NCBI RefSeq assembly: GCF_008974245.1 | Contig: NZ_BBZI01000006.1 | Span: 657,125 to 721,124, forward strand | Origin: Streptomyces abyssomicinicus | Lineage (GTDB): Bacteria > Actinomycetota > Actinomycetes > Streptomycetales > Streptomycetaceae | Length of the DNA stretch: 64,000 nt | Direction: 5' to 3' | Shown here: piece after piece, positions 9,437-18,969 of the stretch | Position numbering within the stretch: position 1 is the stretch's first letter | How the letters are laid out: each line of letters starts with the position of its first letter | Translations under genes and position numbers: made by a program | The notes under the pieces: model-generated | The model's input: only the letters and a program-made list of their open reading frames with translations | Told to the model about the DNA's origin: nothing | Databases searched by the model: none

Positions 9437-10352
9437 AGCGGATCCTCGGGTCGAGAACGGCGTACAGGAGGTCGACGACGAGGTTGGCCACCAGGAAGAC
9501 CAGCACCAGCACCGTCACGAACCCGACCACGGTCTGGGTGTTCTGGCGCAGGATGCCCTGGTAGAGCTGGTAACCGACGCCGTGGATGTTGAAGATCCGC
9601 TCGGTGACGATGGCGCCGCCCATCAGCGCGCCGACGTCGGTGCCGATGAAGGTGACCACGGGGATCAGCGAGTTCCGCAGGAGGTGGCGGGAGATCACCC
9701 GGCGGCGCGGGAGCCCTTTGGCGACGGCCGTGCGGACGTAGTCGGAGCGGCGGTTCTCGGCGATGGAGGTGCGGGTCAGCCGGGTGACGTAGGCCAGCGA
9801 GACGGAGGCCAGCACCAGGCCGGGGACGACGAGTTCGCCGAACGTCGCCTCGGAGGAGACCGAGGGGTCGATCCAGCCCCACTCCACGCCGAGCAGCAGC
9901 TGGAGCAGCAGGCCCGTGACGAAGGTGGGCACGGAGATGACGACGAGGGTGGCGACCAGGACGCCGGTGTCGACCGGCCGGCCGCGGCGCAGCCCGGTGA
10001 CCACGCCGAGGGCGATCCCGATCACGATCTCGAAGAGGATCGCCACCAGGGTCAGCCGGATGGTGACCGGGAAGGCGGTGCCCATCAGCTCGGTGACCTT
10101 CTGGCCGTTGAAGGCGGTGCCGAAGTCGCCGGAGAGCACGTTGCCCATGTAGGTCAGGTACTGCTTCCACACCGGCTGGTCGAGGCCGAACTCCGCCTTG
10201 AGGCGGGCCGCCGTCGCCGGGTCGCAGGCGCGGTCGCCGCAGAGCCCGGCGACCGGGTCCCCCATGACGTTGACCATCAGGAAGATGAGCAGCGTCGCGC
10301 CGACGAAGACGGGGATCATCTGGAGCAGACGCCTGATCACATAGCGTCCCAT
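9429..10352 (-). CDS. Oligopeptide ABC transporter permease, OppB/DppB type (Opp operon 1)
   Basis: This 307-residue permease has the typical MGRYVIRRLLQMIPVFVGAT first helix, a periplasmic-side domain, five further helices and the EAA motif region AVAKGLPRRRVISRHLLRNS. It ends with DPRIRYA, characteristic of the family. It forms a heterodimer with the OppC protein encoded by the next gene. It begins 37 nt after the binding-protein gene, so SBP, OppB, OppC, OppD and OppF form one operon. Confidence 0.92.
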   Translation of the reverse strand: MGRYVIRRLLQMIPVFVGATLLIFLMVNVMGDPVAGLCGDRACDPATAARLKAEFGLDQPVWKQYLTYMGNVLSGDFGTAFNGQKVTELMGTAFPVTIRLTLVAILFEIVIGIALGVVTGLRRGRPVDTGVLVATLVVISVPTFVTGLLLQLLLGVEWGWIDPSVSSEATFGELVVPGLVLASVSLAYVTRLTRTSIAENRRSDYVRTAVAKGLPRRRVISRHLLRNSLIPVVTFIGTDVGALMGGAIVTERIFNIHGVGYQLYQGILRQNTQTVVGFVTVLVLVFLVANLVVDLLYAVLDPRIRYA

Positions 10353-10389
10353 GGTGCCTCCCGGCCTGGATGCGGGGCCGAGCCCCTGG

Positions 10390-12063
10390 TCAGCTGACCT
10401 TGATCTGGTCGTAGACCGGGACGCTGAACGGGTTCAGGGCGACGTCGGAGAGACGCTCGGAGTAGCCGGCCGAGCCGTTCTGGTACCAGAGCGGGATGGC
10501 GGCCATCTCGTCGCGGACCACCGCCTCGGCCTCGAGGAAGTTCTCCACGGCCTTGCCGGTGTCCGACTCGGCGTTCGCCTTGTCGACCCGGTCGTCGAAC
10601 TCCTCGTTGGACCACTTGCCGTCGTTGGAGGAGGCGTCGGTGTAGTAGAGCGGCTGGAGGAAGTTCTGGATCAGCGGGTAGTCCATCTGCCAGCCGGCCC
10701 GGAAGGGGCCGGGCATCTTCTCCTCGCCGATCTGGTTGCGGTAGTCGGCGAAGGTGCCGACGGGATTGGGCACGCACGCCTTGCCCGAGCCCATGGCGCG
10801 GTTGATGCTGTTGCAGACCGCCTCGACCCAGTCGCGGTGCGATCCGGTGTCGGCGTTGAAGGTGATCCGGACCTGGCCCCCGGGCAGACCGCCGCCCTCC
10901 TCGATGAGCTTCTTGGCCTCCTGCGGCTTGTACTCGCAGGCCTCGCCGCAGAAGCCCTCGCGGAATCCGCCGTCCTCTCCGAGGACCGGGGAGGTCCAGT
11001 CGGTGGCCGGGGTGCGGGTCTTCTGGAAGATCGTCTCGGTGATCTGCTCGCGGTCGATCGCCATGGACAGGCCCTTGCGGACCTTCTCCAGGCCGGGCTT
11101 GTTCCACTTCGGGTCGTAGAACGGGAAGGCGAGGGTCTGCAGGATGCCCGCCGGGGTGTTGATGTACCGGTCGCCGAGGTCGGCGGGGGCGTTCTTCAGC
11201 TGGCTGGCGGGGATGTCGTCGACCAGGTCGAGGTTGCCGGACATCAGGTCGTTGTAGGCGGTGGCGTTGTCCGTGTACACCTTCAGGTCCACTCCGCCGT
11301 TGCGGGCCTTGTCGGGGCCGTCGTACCCGTCCCACCTGCGCAGTGACATCTGGGAGCCCTTGGCGTAGGAGTCGACCTGGTACGGGCCGTTGCCGATCGG
11401 CTTGGCGATCCAGGCGTCGTGGTCGTCGAAGAAGGCGCGCGGCAGCGGGGCGTAGGCGTTGTAGCCCAGGGTGTCGGGGAAGGTCGAGAACTTCTGGCCG
11501 AGCTTGACGGTGAAGGTCCGGTCGTCGACCACCTCCAGGCCGGAGAGGGTGTCGGCGCTCTGCTCGCCGCTCTCCGGGTGGGTCTGCTCGTAGCCCTCGA
11601 TGTACTGGAAGAAGTAGGCGTTCTTCTGGTTGTTCCTCAGGCTCGCGCCGTAGTTCCACGCGTCCACGAAGGAACGGGCGGTGACCGGCTCGCCGTTGCT
11701 GAACTTCCAGCCGTCCTTGACCGTGATCCGGAAGTTCTGGGAGTCGGAGGTCTCGATCTTCTCGGCGAGCATGTCCTGGGCCGCGCCGGTCTTCGGGTCG
11801 TACTTCTTGAGGTTGCGGAAGATCATGTCGAGGACCTTGCCGCCCTGCACCTCGTTGGTGTTGGCGGGCTCCAGCGGGTTCTGCGGGTCGCCCCAGGAGG
11901 AGCTGAGCACCGCGCCGGCGTCACCGCCACCACCGCCACCGCCGCCGCCACCGCAGGCCGCGGCCAGCAGCACGGCCGCCGAGGCGCCCGCGGCGGCCAC
12001 CGCGCGGACCGCCGTACGCGGGCGCCCCGCGGGCGCCGCGCCCCCTGCTCGTCGTCCGCCCAT
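10390..12063 (-). CDS. Family-5 oligopeptide-binding lipoprotein (Opp operon 1)
   Basis: This is the extracytoplasmic solute-binding protein (SBP_bac_5), 557 residues. I place the start at the ATG at 12063: GGGAGG lies about 9 nt upstream and the next residues form a lipoprotein signal with lipobox LLAAAC (Cys37). The longer frame upstream has no signal-peptide logic. A poly-Gly stretch follows the lipid-anchored Cys, then the family-5 core (for example SADTLSGLEVVDDRTFTVKL and IGNGPYQVDSY). It captures oligopeptides at the cell surface and hands them to the OppBC permease. The substrate is unknown. It is clearly more divergent from the SBP of operon 3 than the ATPases are from each other. 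Confidence 0.9.
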   Translation of the reverse strand: MGGRRAGGAAPAGRPRTAVRAVAAAGASAAVLLAAACGGGGGGGGGGDAGAVLSSSWGDPQNPLEPANTNEVQGGKVLDMIFRNLKKYDPKTGAAQDMLAEKIETSDSQNFRITVKDGWKFSNGEPVTARSFVDAWNYGASLRNNQKNAYFFQYIEGYEQTHPESGEQSADTLSGLEVVDDRTFTVKLGQKFSTFPDTLGYNAYAPLPRAFFDDHDAWIAKPIGNGPYQVDSYAKGSQMSLRRWDGYDGPDKARNGGVDLKVYTDNATAYNDLMSGNLDLVDDIPASQLKNAPADLGDRYINTPAGILQTLAFPFYDPKWNKPGLEKVRKGLSMAIDREQITETIFQKTRTPATDWTSPVLGEDGGFREGFCGEACEYKPQEAKKLIEEGGGLPGGQVRITFNADTGSHRDWVEAVCNSINRAMGSGKACVPNPVGTFADYRNQIGEEKMPGPFRAGWQMDYPLIQNFLQPLYYTDASSNDGKWSNEEFDDRVDKANAESDTGKAVENFLEAEAVVRDEMAAIPLWYQNGSAGYSERLSDVALNPFSVPVYDQIKVS

Positions 12064-12644
12064 CGGCGTGCCTCCCTCTCCCTGACCGGTCCCTGGCCGG
12101 TTCCTGACCGCACCCGGGTCCATGTCCGGGCCGTACCTGGCCGGTGTCCGGCCGATCCGCGACCGATCCACGACCGATCCGTTCGGTGAACGATCCATAT
12201 CGCCATTGACGTTCCGATTCATCCGGTATCCACCCTTACGGGTGACGGCGTCGCCCGACCGGACGCTCGGAGCCGGCACGGAGGCCGCGGCGGCCCGCTC
12301 CCTCGCGGCCTCCGCGCCGCCCCCTCCCCCGCAGCCCGCCCCGTCCGGCCCCGGACCCCCGGATCCACCGGTCCCCACACCTCGGTCCGGCCGACACCCG
12401 CCCCTCGCTCCGACCGGCCCCCACCCCCGGCGGCTCCGCCGTACATGTCGGACAGGCGCACCGCCAACCTCCCACCTGCAAGGCGTCAGAGGTCGAGACC
12501 AATGCCCGTGTCCGATCGATCAACTTGGCGTTTCCGCAGGCCACTTGGGGTCTCGGTTCCGTTGACGCCCCACTGCCGCACTGATAGACCACTTCCCATT
12601 CGGCAGCACTGCTCAGCAGTCCGAGGATGACGCGAGGTCCGAGC
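12064..12644. other. Divergent intergenic region between two Opp operons
   Basis: This 581-bp region separates the minus-strand and plus-strand binding-protein genes. It contains direct repeats of CGACCGATCC at about 12150-12196 near the operon 1 side, a GC-rich middle part in which I see no credible gene, and a vegetative-type promoter for the plus-strand operon at 12562-12590. Regulatory sites for both operons are expected here. Confidence 0.5.
12562..12590 (+). promoter_or_regulatory. Putative vegetative promoter of Opp operon 2
   Basis: TTGACG (12562-12567) and TAGACC (12585-12590) are separated by exactly 17 nt, a good match to the Streptomyces HrdB-type consensus (TTGACN and TAGRRT). 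This places transcription start near 12597, about 48 nt before the chosen start codon. Confidence 0.55.
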
Positions 12645-14501
12645 ATGAATTCGCAAGAAGCGCACGGCAGAACAGGCCGACGCCACCGCGCCCCACGGCT
12701 CGTCGCCGCGATGGGAGCACTCGCCCTGGCGTTCACCGGGGCGGCCGCCACGCCGCTGAACCCGGCGCCGGCCGAGGCTCGGGCGCAGGCCGCGGAGGAC
12801 AAGCAGGTCCTCACCGTGGCCGTCGCCCAGAGCGTGGACTCGCTGAGCCCGTTCCTGGCCGGCCGGCTGGTCTCCACCAGCATCCACCGCCTGATGTACG
12901 AGTACCTGCTCAACTACGACCCGGAGACGAACGAGCCCGTCCCGGCCTTCGCCACCAAGTGGGAGGCGTCCGAGGACAAGCTGACCTGGACGTACACCAT
13001 CCGCGACGACTCGAAGTGGTCGGACGGCAAGCCGGCCACCGCCGAGGACGCGGCGTGGACGCTGGGCAAGATGATGTCGGACGACGCCGCGGCCACCGCC
13101 AACGGCAGCTTCGTCGGCAACTTCGAGTCGGTGAGCGCGCCCAGCAAGGACCAGCTGGTCATCAAGCTCAAGAAGCCGCAGGCCACCATGACGGCCCTGG
13201 ACATCCCGATCGTGCCCAAGCACATCTGGGAGAAGGTCACCGACTTCTCGAAGTTCAACAACGACCAGAAGTTCCCGATCGTCGGCAACGGCCCGTTCGT
13301 GCTCACCGACTACAAGGTCGACCAGTACGTGAAGCTGGAGCCCAACAAGGACTTCTGGCGCGGCGCCCCCAAGTTCGACGAACTGGTCTTCAAGTACTAC
13401 AAGGACGGCGACGCCGCCGTGGCCGCCCTGAAGAAGGGCGAGGTCTCCTTCGTCCCGAACCTGACGCCCGCGCAGGCCGACGACCTCAAGACCGCCGGGA
13501 ACATCAAGGTCAACGACGCCCCCGGCCGCCGCTTCTTCGCGCTGGCCGTCAACCCGGGCGCCAAGGCCAAGGACGGCGCGAAGCTGGGCGACGGACACGA
13601 GTCGCTGCTGGACCAGCGGGTGCGCAACGCCCTCTTCAAGGCCGTCGACCGCGACGCCATCATCGACAAGGTCTTCCAGGGGCACGCCGTCAAGGGCGAG
13701 GGCTACATACCCCCGCGCTACGACAAGTACTTCTGGAAGCCCTCCCCGGACCAGGAGCTCACGTACGACATCGACGCGGCCAACAAGCTGCTCGACGACG
13801 CCGGCCTGAAGAAGAAGGACGGCAAGCGGGTCGACGAGGACGGCAAGCCGATCGTCTACCGGGTGCTCTGCCACGCCACCGACCCCAACGACAAGGCCAT
13901 CGGCCAGTACCTGGAGGAGTGGTGGGGCCAGCTCGGCATCGGCATGGACCTCCAGTGCTCCGACAACGTCTCCGACCCCTGGCTGGCCGGCACCTACGAC
14001 CTGGCCTTCGACGGCTGGTCGGTCAACCCGGACCCGGACTTCGTGCTGTCCATCCACACCTGTGACGCCCTGCCGGCCACCAAGGAGGACGTCGGCGCCA
14101 CCGACAACTTCATCTGCGACAAGAAGTACGACGAGCTCTACCAGGAGCAGCTCGCCGAGTACGACCCGGCCAAGCGCGCCGACCTGGTCAAGCAGATGCA
14201 GTCGCACCTCTACGACCTCGGGTACATGAACGTGATGGCCTACCCGAACGCCGTCGAGGCCTACCGCAGCGACCAGATCAAGTCGATCACCACCATGCCC
14301 ACCGAGGCCGGCAACATCTACGGCCAGGACGGCTACTGGAGCTGGTGGTCCGCCGAGCCCGTCGCCGCCGACGAGGCCTCCTCCGAGGACTCGGGCTCGA
14401 CCGGCGTGATCATCGGCATCGTCGCCGGTGTCGTGGTCCTGGTCGCCGTCGGCGCCTTCCTGGCGATGCGCCGCCGTTCCACCGCCGACGAGCGCGAATA
14501 G
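12645..14501 (+). CDS. Family-5 substrate-binding protein with C-terminal membrane anchor (Opp operon 2)
   Basis: This 618-residue SBP_bac_5 protein lacks a lipobox. Instead it has a Sec signal peptide (basic RHRAPR, then hydrophobic LVAAMGALALAFTGAAA, likely cleaved near AEARA) and a C-terminal transmembrane helix (VIIGIVAGVVVLVAVGAFLA) followed by a basic tail, MRRRSTADERE. It is therefore anchored to the membrane at its C-terminus. The ATG at 12645 is preferred over the one at 12627 because GAGG precedes it at proper spacing. Core motifs such as FPIVGNGPFVLTDYKVD fit peptide- or nickel-binding family 5. It heads a five-gene operon with its own permeases and ATPases. Confidence 0.9.
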   Translation: MNSQEAHGRTGRRHRAPRLVAAMGALALAFTGAAATPLNPAPAEARAQAAEDKQVLTVAVAQSVDSLSPFLAGRLVSTSIHRLMYEYLLNYDPETNEPVPAFATKWEASEDKLTWTYTIRDDSKWSDGKPATAEDAAWTLGKMMSDDAAATANGSFVGNFESVSAPSKDQLVIKLKKPQATMTALDIPIVPKHIWEKVTDFSKFNNDQKFPIVGNGPFVLTDYKVDQYVKLEPNKDFWRGAPKFDELVFKYYKDGDAAVAALKKGEVSFVPNLTPAQADDLKTAGNIKVNDAPGRRFFALAVNPGAKAKDGAKLGDGHESLLDQRVRNALFKAVDRDAIIDKVFQGHAVKGEGYIPPRYDKYFWKPSPDQELTYDIDAANKLLDDAGLKKKDGKRVDEDGKPIVYRVLCHATDPNDKAIGQYLEEWWGQLGIGMDLQCSDNVSDPWLAGTYDLAFDGWSVNPDPDFVLSIHTCDALPATKEDVGATDNFICDKKYDELYQEQLAEYDPAKRADLVKQMQSHLYDLGYMNVMAYPNAVEAYRSDQIKSITTMPTEAGNIYGQDGYWSWWSAEPVAADEASSEDSGSTGVIIGIVAGVVVLVAVGAFLAMRRRSTADERE

Positions 14502-14514
14502 CAGCAGGGCGTAC

Positions 14515-15582
14515 ATGACCCAGATCGCACCTGTGCCGGCCGCGCCGGCCGACGGCCCGGTTCCCTCCGGGCCGCCGGCCGGCCGGTCCGGCTCCGGCAA
14601 CCGCACCCTGACCTACCTGCGCTACGTGGCGGGCAAGCTGCTGGGAGCCGTCGTCTCCCTGCTGGCCGTCCTCGTCACCAGCTTCTTCCTCTTCCGCCTG
14701 ATACCGGGCGACCCGGTCACCCAGATGACCCGGGGCCGGCCCATCTCGCAGGAGCAACTGGACGCCCTGCGCCTGGAGTTCGGGCTCGACCTGCCGGTGT
14801 GGCAGCAGTTCCTCGACTACTGCGGCAACGTCCTCACCGGCGACTTCGGCACCTCCTACCAGTTCCGCGCGCCGGTGATGGACAAGATCGGCGAGGCGGT
14901 GATGCCGACGCTGCTGCTGACCTTCACCGCCTTCGTCATCTACACGGCACTCGGCGTCTTCCTGGGCACCCGGTCCGCCTGGCGCCACAACAGCCGCGGG
15001 GACAAGGTCAACACCGGCCTGGCCCTGGTGCTGTTCTCGGTGCCGTCCTTCTGGCTCGGCCTGCTGGCGATCATCATTCTCGCCAACGGCGTGGGCCCGC
15101 TCCCCGGCCTGTTCCCCACCGGCGGCATGGAGACCGGCGAGGAGGGTCTCGACCACGTGCTCGACGTGGCGCACCACATGGTGCTGCCGGTCCTCACCCT
15201 GGTGGCCGTCGACTACGGCCAGACGCTGCTGGTCACCCGCTCCGCCCTGCTGGACGAGATGGGCAGCGACTACCTGACCACCGCCCGCGCCAAGGGCCTG
15301 CGCGACGACCAGGTGCGCACCCGGCACGCCGTGCCCAACGCGCTGCTGCCCACCATGACGCTGATCTTCGTCAACCTGGGCCGCACCGTGGCGGGCGTGA
15401 TCCTGGTGGAGACGGTCTTCTCCTGGCCGGGTCTCGGCAGCCTCTTCTACCAGGCGCTGAGCGTGCCCGATCTGCCGCTGGTGCAGGGGCTGTTCTTCTT
15501 CTTCGCGGCGACGATGATCCTCGCCAACATGCTGGCCGACCTGATCTATCCGCTGCTCGACCCCCGGGTGGGCAACCAGTGA
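14515..15582 (+). CDS. ABC transporter permease, OppB/DppB type (Opp operon 2)
   Basis: This 355-residue permease has a ~35-residue Pro/Gly-rich cytoplasmic N-terminus, a first helix in KLLGAVVSLLAVLVTSFFLF, and the EAA motif region ARAKGLRDDQVRTRHAVPNA. It ends in DPRVGNQ. It starts 13 nt after the SBP stop, and its stop overlaps the next start as GTGA, so the operon is tightly coupled. It provides one half of the transmembrane channel. Confidence 0.9.
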   Translation: MTQIAPVPAAPADGPVPSGPPAGRSGSGNRTLTYLRYVAGKLLGAVVSLLAVLVTSFFLFRLIPGDPVTQMTRGRPISQEQLDALRLEFGLDLPVWQQFLDYCGNVLTGDFGTSYQFRAPVMDKIGEAVMPTLLLTFTAFVIYTALGVFLGTRSAWRHNSRGDKVNTGLALVLFSVPSFWLGLLAIIILANGVGPLPGLFPTGGMETGEEGLDHVLDVAHHMVLPVLTLVAVDYGQTLLVTRSALLDEMGSDYLTTARAKGLRDDQVRTRHAVPNALLPTMTLIFVNLGRTVAGVILVETVFSWPGLGSLFYQALSVPDLPLVQGLFFFFAATMILANMLADLIYPLLDPRVGNQ

Positions 15583-16505
15583 CGACGAACGAAACGACCG
15601 CGGGCGGCGCCACGCTCGACGCGCGCAAGCTGACCCGGCGACGGCGACGGGCCTCCGCGGCCCGGTTCTGGCGGCAGTACCGCTCCCACCGGGCCGGATT
15701 GGCCGGCCTGATCGCCCTGACGCTCCTCGCCCTGGTGGCGCTGACCGCGCCGCTCACCATCGGCGCCGAGGTGTCCGACGTGACGACGGCGCCCGGCTCC
15801 CCGCTGGAGGAGCCCAGCGGCCGGTTCTGGCTGGGCACCGACTCGTTCGGGCGCGACCTGTTCGGCCTGGTGGTCTGGGGCTCGCGGGTCTCGCTCCTGG
15901 TGGGGCTGCTGGCCGCGGCGCTCTCCGTGGTGATCGGCGCGGTGGTCGGCATCACCGCCGGCCACTTCGGCGGCGTCTACTCGACGGTGATCATGCGGAT
16001 CACCGACTGGTTCCTGGTGATGCCCGCCCTGGTGCTGGCCATCGCGCTGGCCACGGTGCTGTCCCGCTCGCTCGGCACGATGGTGCTGGCGATCGCCATC
16101 GTCACCTGGCCGACCACCGCCCGCCTGGTCCGCGCGCAGACCCTGGCCGTGGAGGCCCGGCCCTACATCGAGCGCGCCAAGGCGCTCGGCGGCGGCCACC
16201 TGCACATCATGACGCGGCACGTCCTGCCCAACGTGATGCCGCTGGTGCTGGCCCAGACCACCCTGCTGATCTCCTCCTCCATCCTGACCGAGGCGACGCT
16301 GGCCTTCCTGGGCCTCGGCGACCCCACGGTGGTCTCCTGGGGCAGCCTGCTCCAGGACGCCCGCGAGGCCGGCGCGGTCAGCTCCGGCAAGTGGTGGTAC
16401 GTGATACCGCCCGGCATCGGCATCGCCACCGTCGCGCTGGCGTTCACGCTCTGCGGCCGCGCCGTCGAGTCCGTCCTCAACCCCAGGCTGGGGGTGTCCC
16501 GTTGA
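15579..16505 (+). CDS. ABC transporter permease, OppC/DppC type (Opp operon 2)
   Basis: This 308-residue permease starts at a GTG overlapping the upstream stop codon. It contains the OppC signature FWLGTDSFGRDLFGLVVWGSR, six predicted helices, and an EAA loop (ERAKALGGGHLHIMTRHVLP). Its stop overlaps the TTG start of the downstream ATPase gene as TTGA. Together with the preceding permease it forms the membrane channel. Confidence 0.9.
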   Translation: MTTNETTAGGATLDARKLTRRRRRASAARFWRQYRSHRAGLAGLIALTLLALVALTAPLTIGAEVSDVTTAPGSPLEEPSGRFWLGTDSFGRDLFGLVVWGSRVSLLVGLLAAALSVVIGAVVGITAGHFGGVYSTVIMRITDWFLVMPALVLAIALATVLSRSLGTMVLAIAIVTWPTTARLVRAQTLAVEARPYIERAKALGGGHLHIMTRHVLPNVMPLVLAQTTLLISSSILTEATLAFLGLGDPTVVSWGSLLQDAREAGAVSSGKWWYVIPPGIGIATVALAFTLCGRAVESVLNPRLGVSR

Positions 16506-17779
16506 CCCTGCTGGACGTCCAGAACCTCGAAGTGACCTACCCCGGCGGGGCGGCCGCGGTGCGCGGGGTGGACCTGACGCTGGAGGCCGGGCAGAAGCTG
16601 GGCATCGCCGGGGAGTCCGGCTGCGGCAAGTCGACCCTGGCGCTCGCGCTGCTGCGGCTGCTGCCCGCCGGGACGAAGGTGGGCGGGCGGATCCTGCTCG
16701 ACGGCGAGGACGTCCTCGCCATGAAGTGGGGTCAGGTGCGCGCCGTGCGGTGGGCGGGCGCGTCGATCGTCTTCCAGGGCGCGATGCACTCGCTGAACGC
16801 GGTCCACCGCATCGGCGACCAGATCGCCGAACCGATTCTGCTGCACCGCCGGGCCACCGCCGCGGGGGCGAAGCGGAAGGCCGGCGAACTGCTGGAGCAG
16901 GTGGGCCTGCCGGCCGCCCGCGCCTCGGCCTATCCGCACGAGCTCTCCGGCGGCCAGCGCCAGCGCGTGATGATCGCCATGGCGCTGGCCTGCGACCCCG
17001 GCCTGGTGATCGCCGACGAGCCGACCACCGCGCTGGACGTGATGATCCAGGCGCAGATCCTGCGCCTGATCGAGGAACTGGTCAGCGAGCAGAACGTCGG
17101 CCTCATCATGATCAGCCACGACCTGGCGGTGCTGGCCGACACCTGTGACCGGCTGGCCGTGATGTACGCGGGGCGGGTGGTCGAGGAGGGGCCCGCCGGG
17201 CGGGTCTTCGACGACGCCCGGCACCCGTACGCGCGGGCGCTGTCGGCCGCGTTCCCGCGGATCGGCGACCCGGCCTCACGGTTCGCCCCCGCGGGGCTGG
17301 CGGGCGACCCGCCGGACCCGTCGGCGCTGCCGGGCGGGTGCGCGTTCCATCCGCGCTGCCCGGTGGCGCTGGAGTCCTGCGCCACGGAGGACCAGCCGTT
17401 GCGGCTCGCCGACGCCGCGACGGGACGCCGCGCGGCGTGCGTGCACGCGGGCGCGGGCGCGGAGGAGGCCGCCGCGGTCGTGGACGCCGCGGTGGTGCAC
17501 GCCCCGGCGGTGCGCGCCGCGGCGGCGGACACCACCCTGCCGGACATTCCCGGCGTGCGTGGGTCCGGCGCGGACGGCGACGACTCCGGCGCGACGGGGT
17601 CCCGTGCGGGTACGGACGACGGCGAAGCCACCGGCCCAAGAGCCTCCAGCGGCGCGGCGACGTCGGGCATGGACGCGGACGGCGGCGCGGGCACGTCCGG
17701 CGCGGACGCGGCGGGCAGCACAGGGGCGGCCGACCCGGAGGCGGGCGGTACCGACGGAGCGAGGAGCACCACCGCATGA
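16502..17779 (+). CDS. ABC transporter ATPase, OppD/DppD type, with ~108-residue low-complexity tail
   Basis: This 425-residue ATPase starts at a TTG overlapping the permease stop (TTGA); no other in-frame start fits. Walker A GESGCGKS is at 37-44, the signature SGGQRQR at 149-155, Walker B LVIADEP at 168-174, and the OppD C-terminal CAFHPRC motif is near 280. The conserved part ends around residue 318. The remaining ~108 residues are an Ala/Gly/Asp/Thr-rich, probably disordered tail not expected in OppD proteins. The tail ends as an ATGA overlap with the next ATPase. Confidence 0.88.
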   Translation: MTLLDVQNLEVTYPGGAAAVRGVDLTLEAGQKLGIAGESGCGKSTLALALLRLLPAGTKVGGRILLDGEDVLAMKWGQVRAVRWAGASIVFQGAMHSLNAVHRIGDQIAEPILLHRRATAAGAKRKAGELLEQVGLPAARASAYPHELSGGQRQRVMIAMALACDPGLVIADEPTTALDVMIQAQILRLIEELVSEQNVGLIMISHDLAVLADTCDRLAVMYAGRVVEEGPAGRVFDDARHPYARALSAAFPRIGDPASRFAPAGLAGDPPDPSALPGGCAFHPRCPVALESCATEDQPLRLADAATGRRAACVHAGAGAEEAAAVVDAAVVHAPAVRAAAADTTLPDIPGVRGSGADGDDSGATGSRAGTDDGEATGPRASSGAATSGMDADGGAGTSGADAAGSTGAADPEAGGTDGARSTTA

Positions 17780-18777
17780 CGACGACCACCGACAACGGCA
17801 CGCCGCTGCTGAGCGCCGAGGCACTGCGCGTGACCTTCCCCGGGCGCGACGGCGCGTCGCCCGCACGGGCCGTGGACGGCGTCGACCTGGACATCCGGCC
17901 CGGGGAGATCGTCGCGCTGGTCGGCGAGTCCGGCTGCGGCAAGACCACGCTGGCCCGCTCGCTGCTGGGGCTGGTGCGGCCCACCGGCGGCCGCGTCACC
18001 TTCGCGGGGGCGCCGCTGGAGTACCGTGCGCGGGCGCTCAAGGCGTACCGCAAACGGGTCCAGCTGGTGCTCCAGGACCCGACGGGGTCGCTGAACCCCC
18101 GGCACACCGTGTACGACGCGGTCGCCGAGGGGCTGCGGATCCACGGCTACGACGGCGACGAGCGGGCCGCGGTGGCCGGGGCGCTGTCGCGGGCCGGGCT
18201 GCGGCCGCCGGAACGGTTCTTCCTGCGCTACCCGCACGAGCTGTCCGGCGGGCAGCGGCAGCGGGTGGTCATCGCGGGCGCGCTGGTGCTGGAACCGGAG
18301 CTGATCGTGGCCGACGAGCCGGTGGCCTCGCTCGACGCGTCGGTGCGGGGCGAGATCCTCGCGCTGCTGCTGCGGCTGCGGGAGGAGCTGGGGCTGTCGG
18401 CGCTGGTCGTCACCCACGACCTGGGGCTGGCGTGGAACATCGCCGACCGGGTGGCGGTGATGTACCTGGGGCGGATCGTGGAGACGGGGCCGGTGGAGGA
18501 GGTGCTGACCTCGCCACGGCATCCGTACACGCAGGCGCTCCTGTCGGTGCTGCCGGAGGCGCCGGGCGAGCCGGTGGTCCTCACGGGCGAGCCGCCGGAC
18601 CCGTCCCGCGTCCCGGGCGGGTGCCGGTTCCACGTGCGGTGCCAGGTGCTGGCGGGCGGGGAGGCGGCGCGGGCCGGCGTCGAGGAGGCGTGCCGCACGG
18701 TGGACCTGCCCGTGCTGCCGGGCACGGGGGGTACGGCGGCGGCGTGCCACTGGGCGGCGGCCCGGGTGTCCGCCTGA
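17776..18777 (+). CDS. ABC transporter ATPase, OppF/DppF type (Opp operon 2)
   Basis: This 333-residue ATPase has Walker A GESGCGKT (50-57), the signature SGGQRQR (157-163), Walker B LIVADEP (176-182) and the C-terminal CRFHVRC motif. Its ATG overlaps the preceding stop (ATGA). It is the last gene of the operon and is followed by a strong inverted repeat. It is clearly less similar to the OppF proteins of operons 1 and 3 than those are to each other. Confidence 0.9.
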   Translation: MTTTTDNGTPLLSAEALRVTFPGRDGASPARAVDGVDLDIRPGEIVALVGESGCGKTTLARSLLGLVRPTGGRVTFAGAPLEYRARALKAYRKRVQLVLQDPTGSLNPRHTVYDAVAEGLRIHGYDGDERAAVAGALSRAGLRPPERFFLRYPHELSGGQRQRVVIAGALVLEPELIVADEPVASLDASVRGEILALLLRLREELGLSALVVTHDLGLAWNIADRVAVMYLGRIVETGPVEEVLTSPRHPYTQALLSVLPEAPGEPVVLTGEPPDPSRVPGGCRFHVRCQVLAGGEAARAGVEEACRTVDLPVLPGTGGTAAACHWAAARVSA

Positions 18778-18798
18778 CCCCCGCCTCACGGCGCGTCC

Positions 18799-18849
18799 GG
18801 GGGTGCCCCAGCTCGAGCGGAGCCGAGAGCTCGGGGCGGGGGCACCCCC
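18799..18849. repeat. Dispersed palindromic repeat, possibly also terminator of Opp operon 2
   Basis: The outer arms GGGGGTGCCCC (18799-18809) and GGGGCACCCCC (18839-18849) pair perfectly. They enclose an inner AGCTC/GAGCT pair and the core GCTCGAGCGGAGCCGAGAGC. A related copy lies at 28869-28939 in the opposite orientation, so this is a repeated element and not just a terminator. Its place 22 nt after the operon suits transcription termination. Directly after it come short direct repeats (CGGCACGTACCCCCGGACCC twice, then CCCGGCA several times). Confidence 0.7.
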
Positions 18850-18969
18850 GGCACGTACCCCCGGACCCCCGGACCCCTCGGCACGTACCCCCGGACCCTC
18901 GGACCCCCGGCACCCCGGCACCCCGGCACCCTTGCGGAGGGGCGGAAGCCCACCTGGGACCATGGGCGG

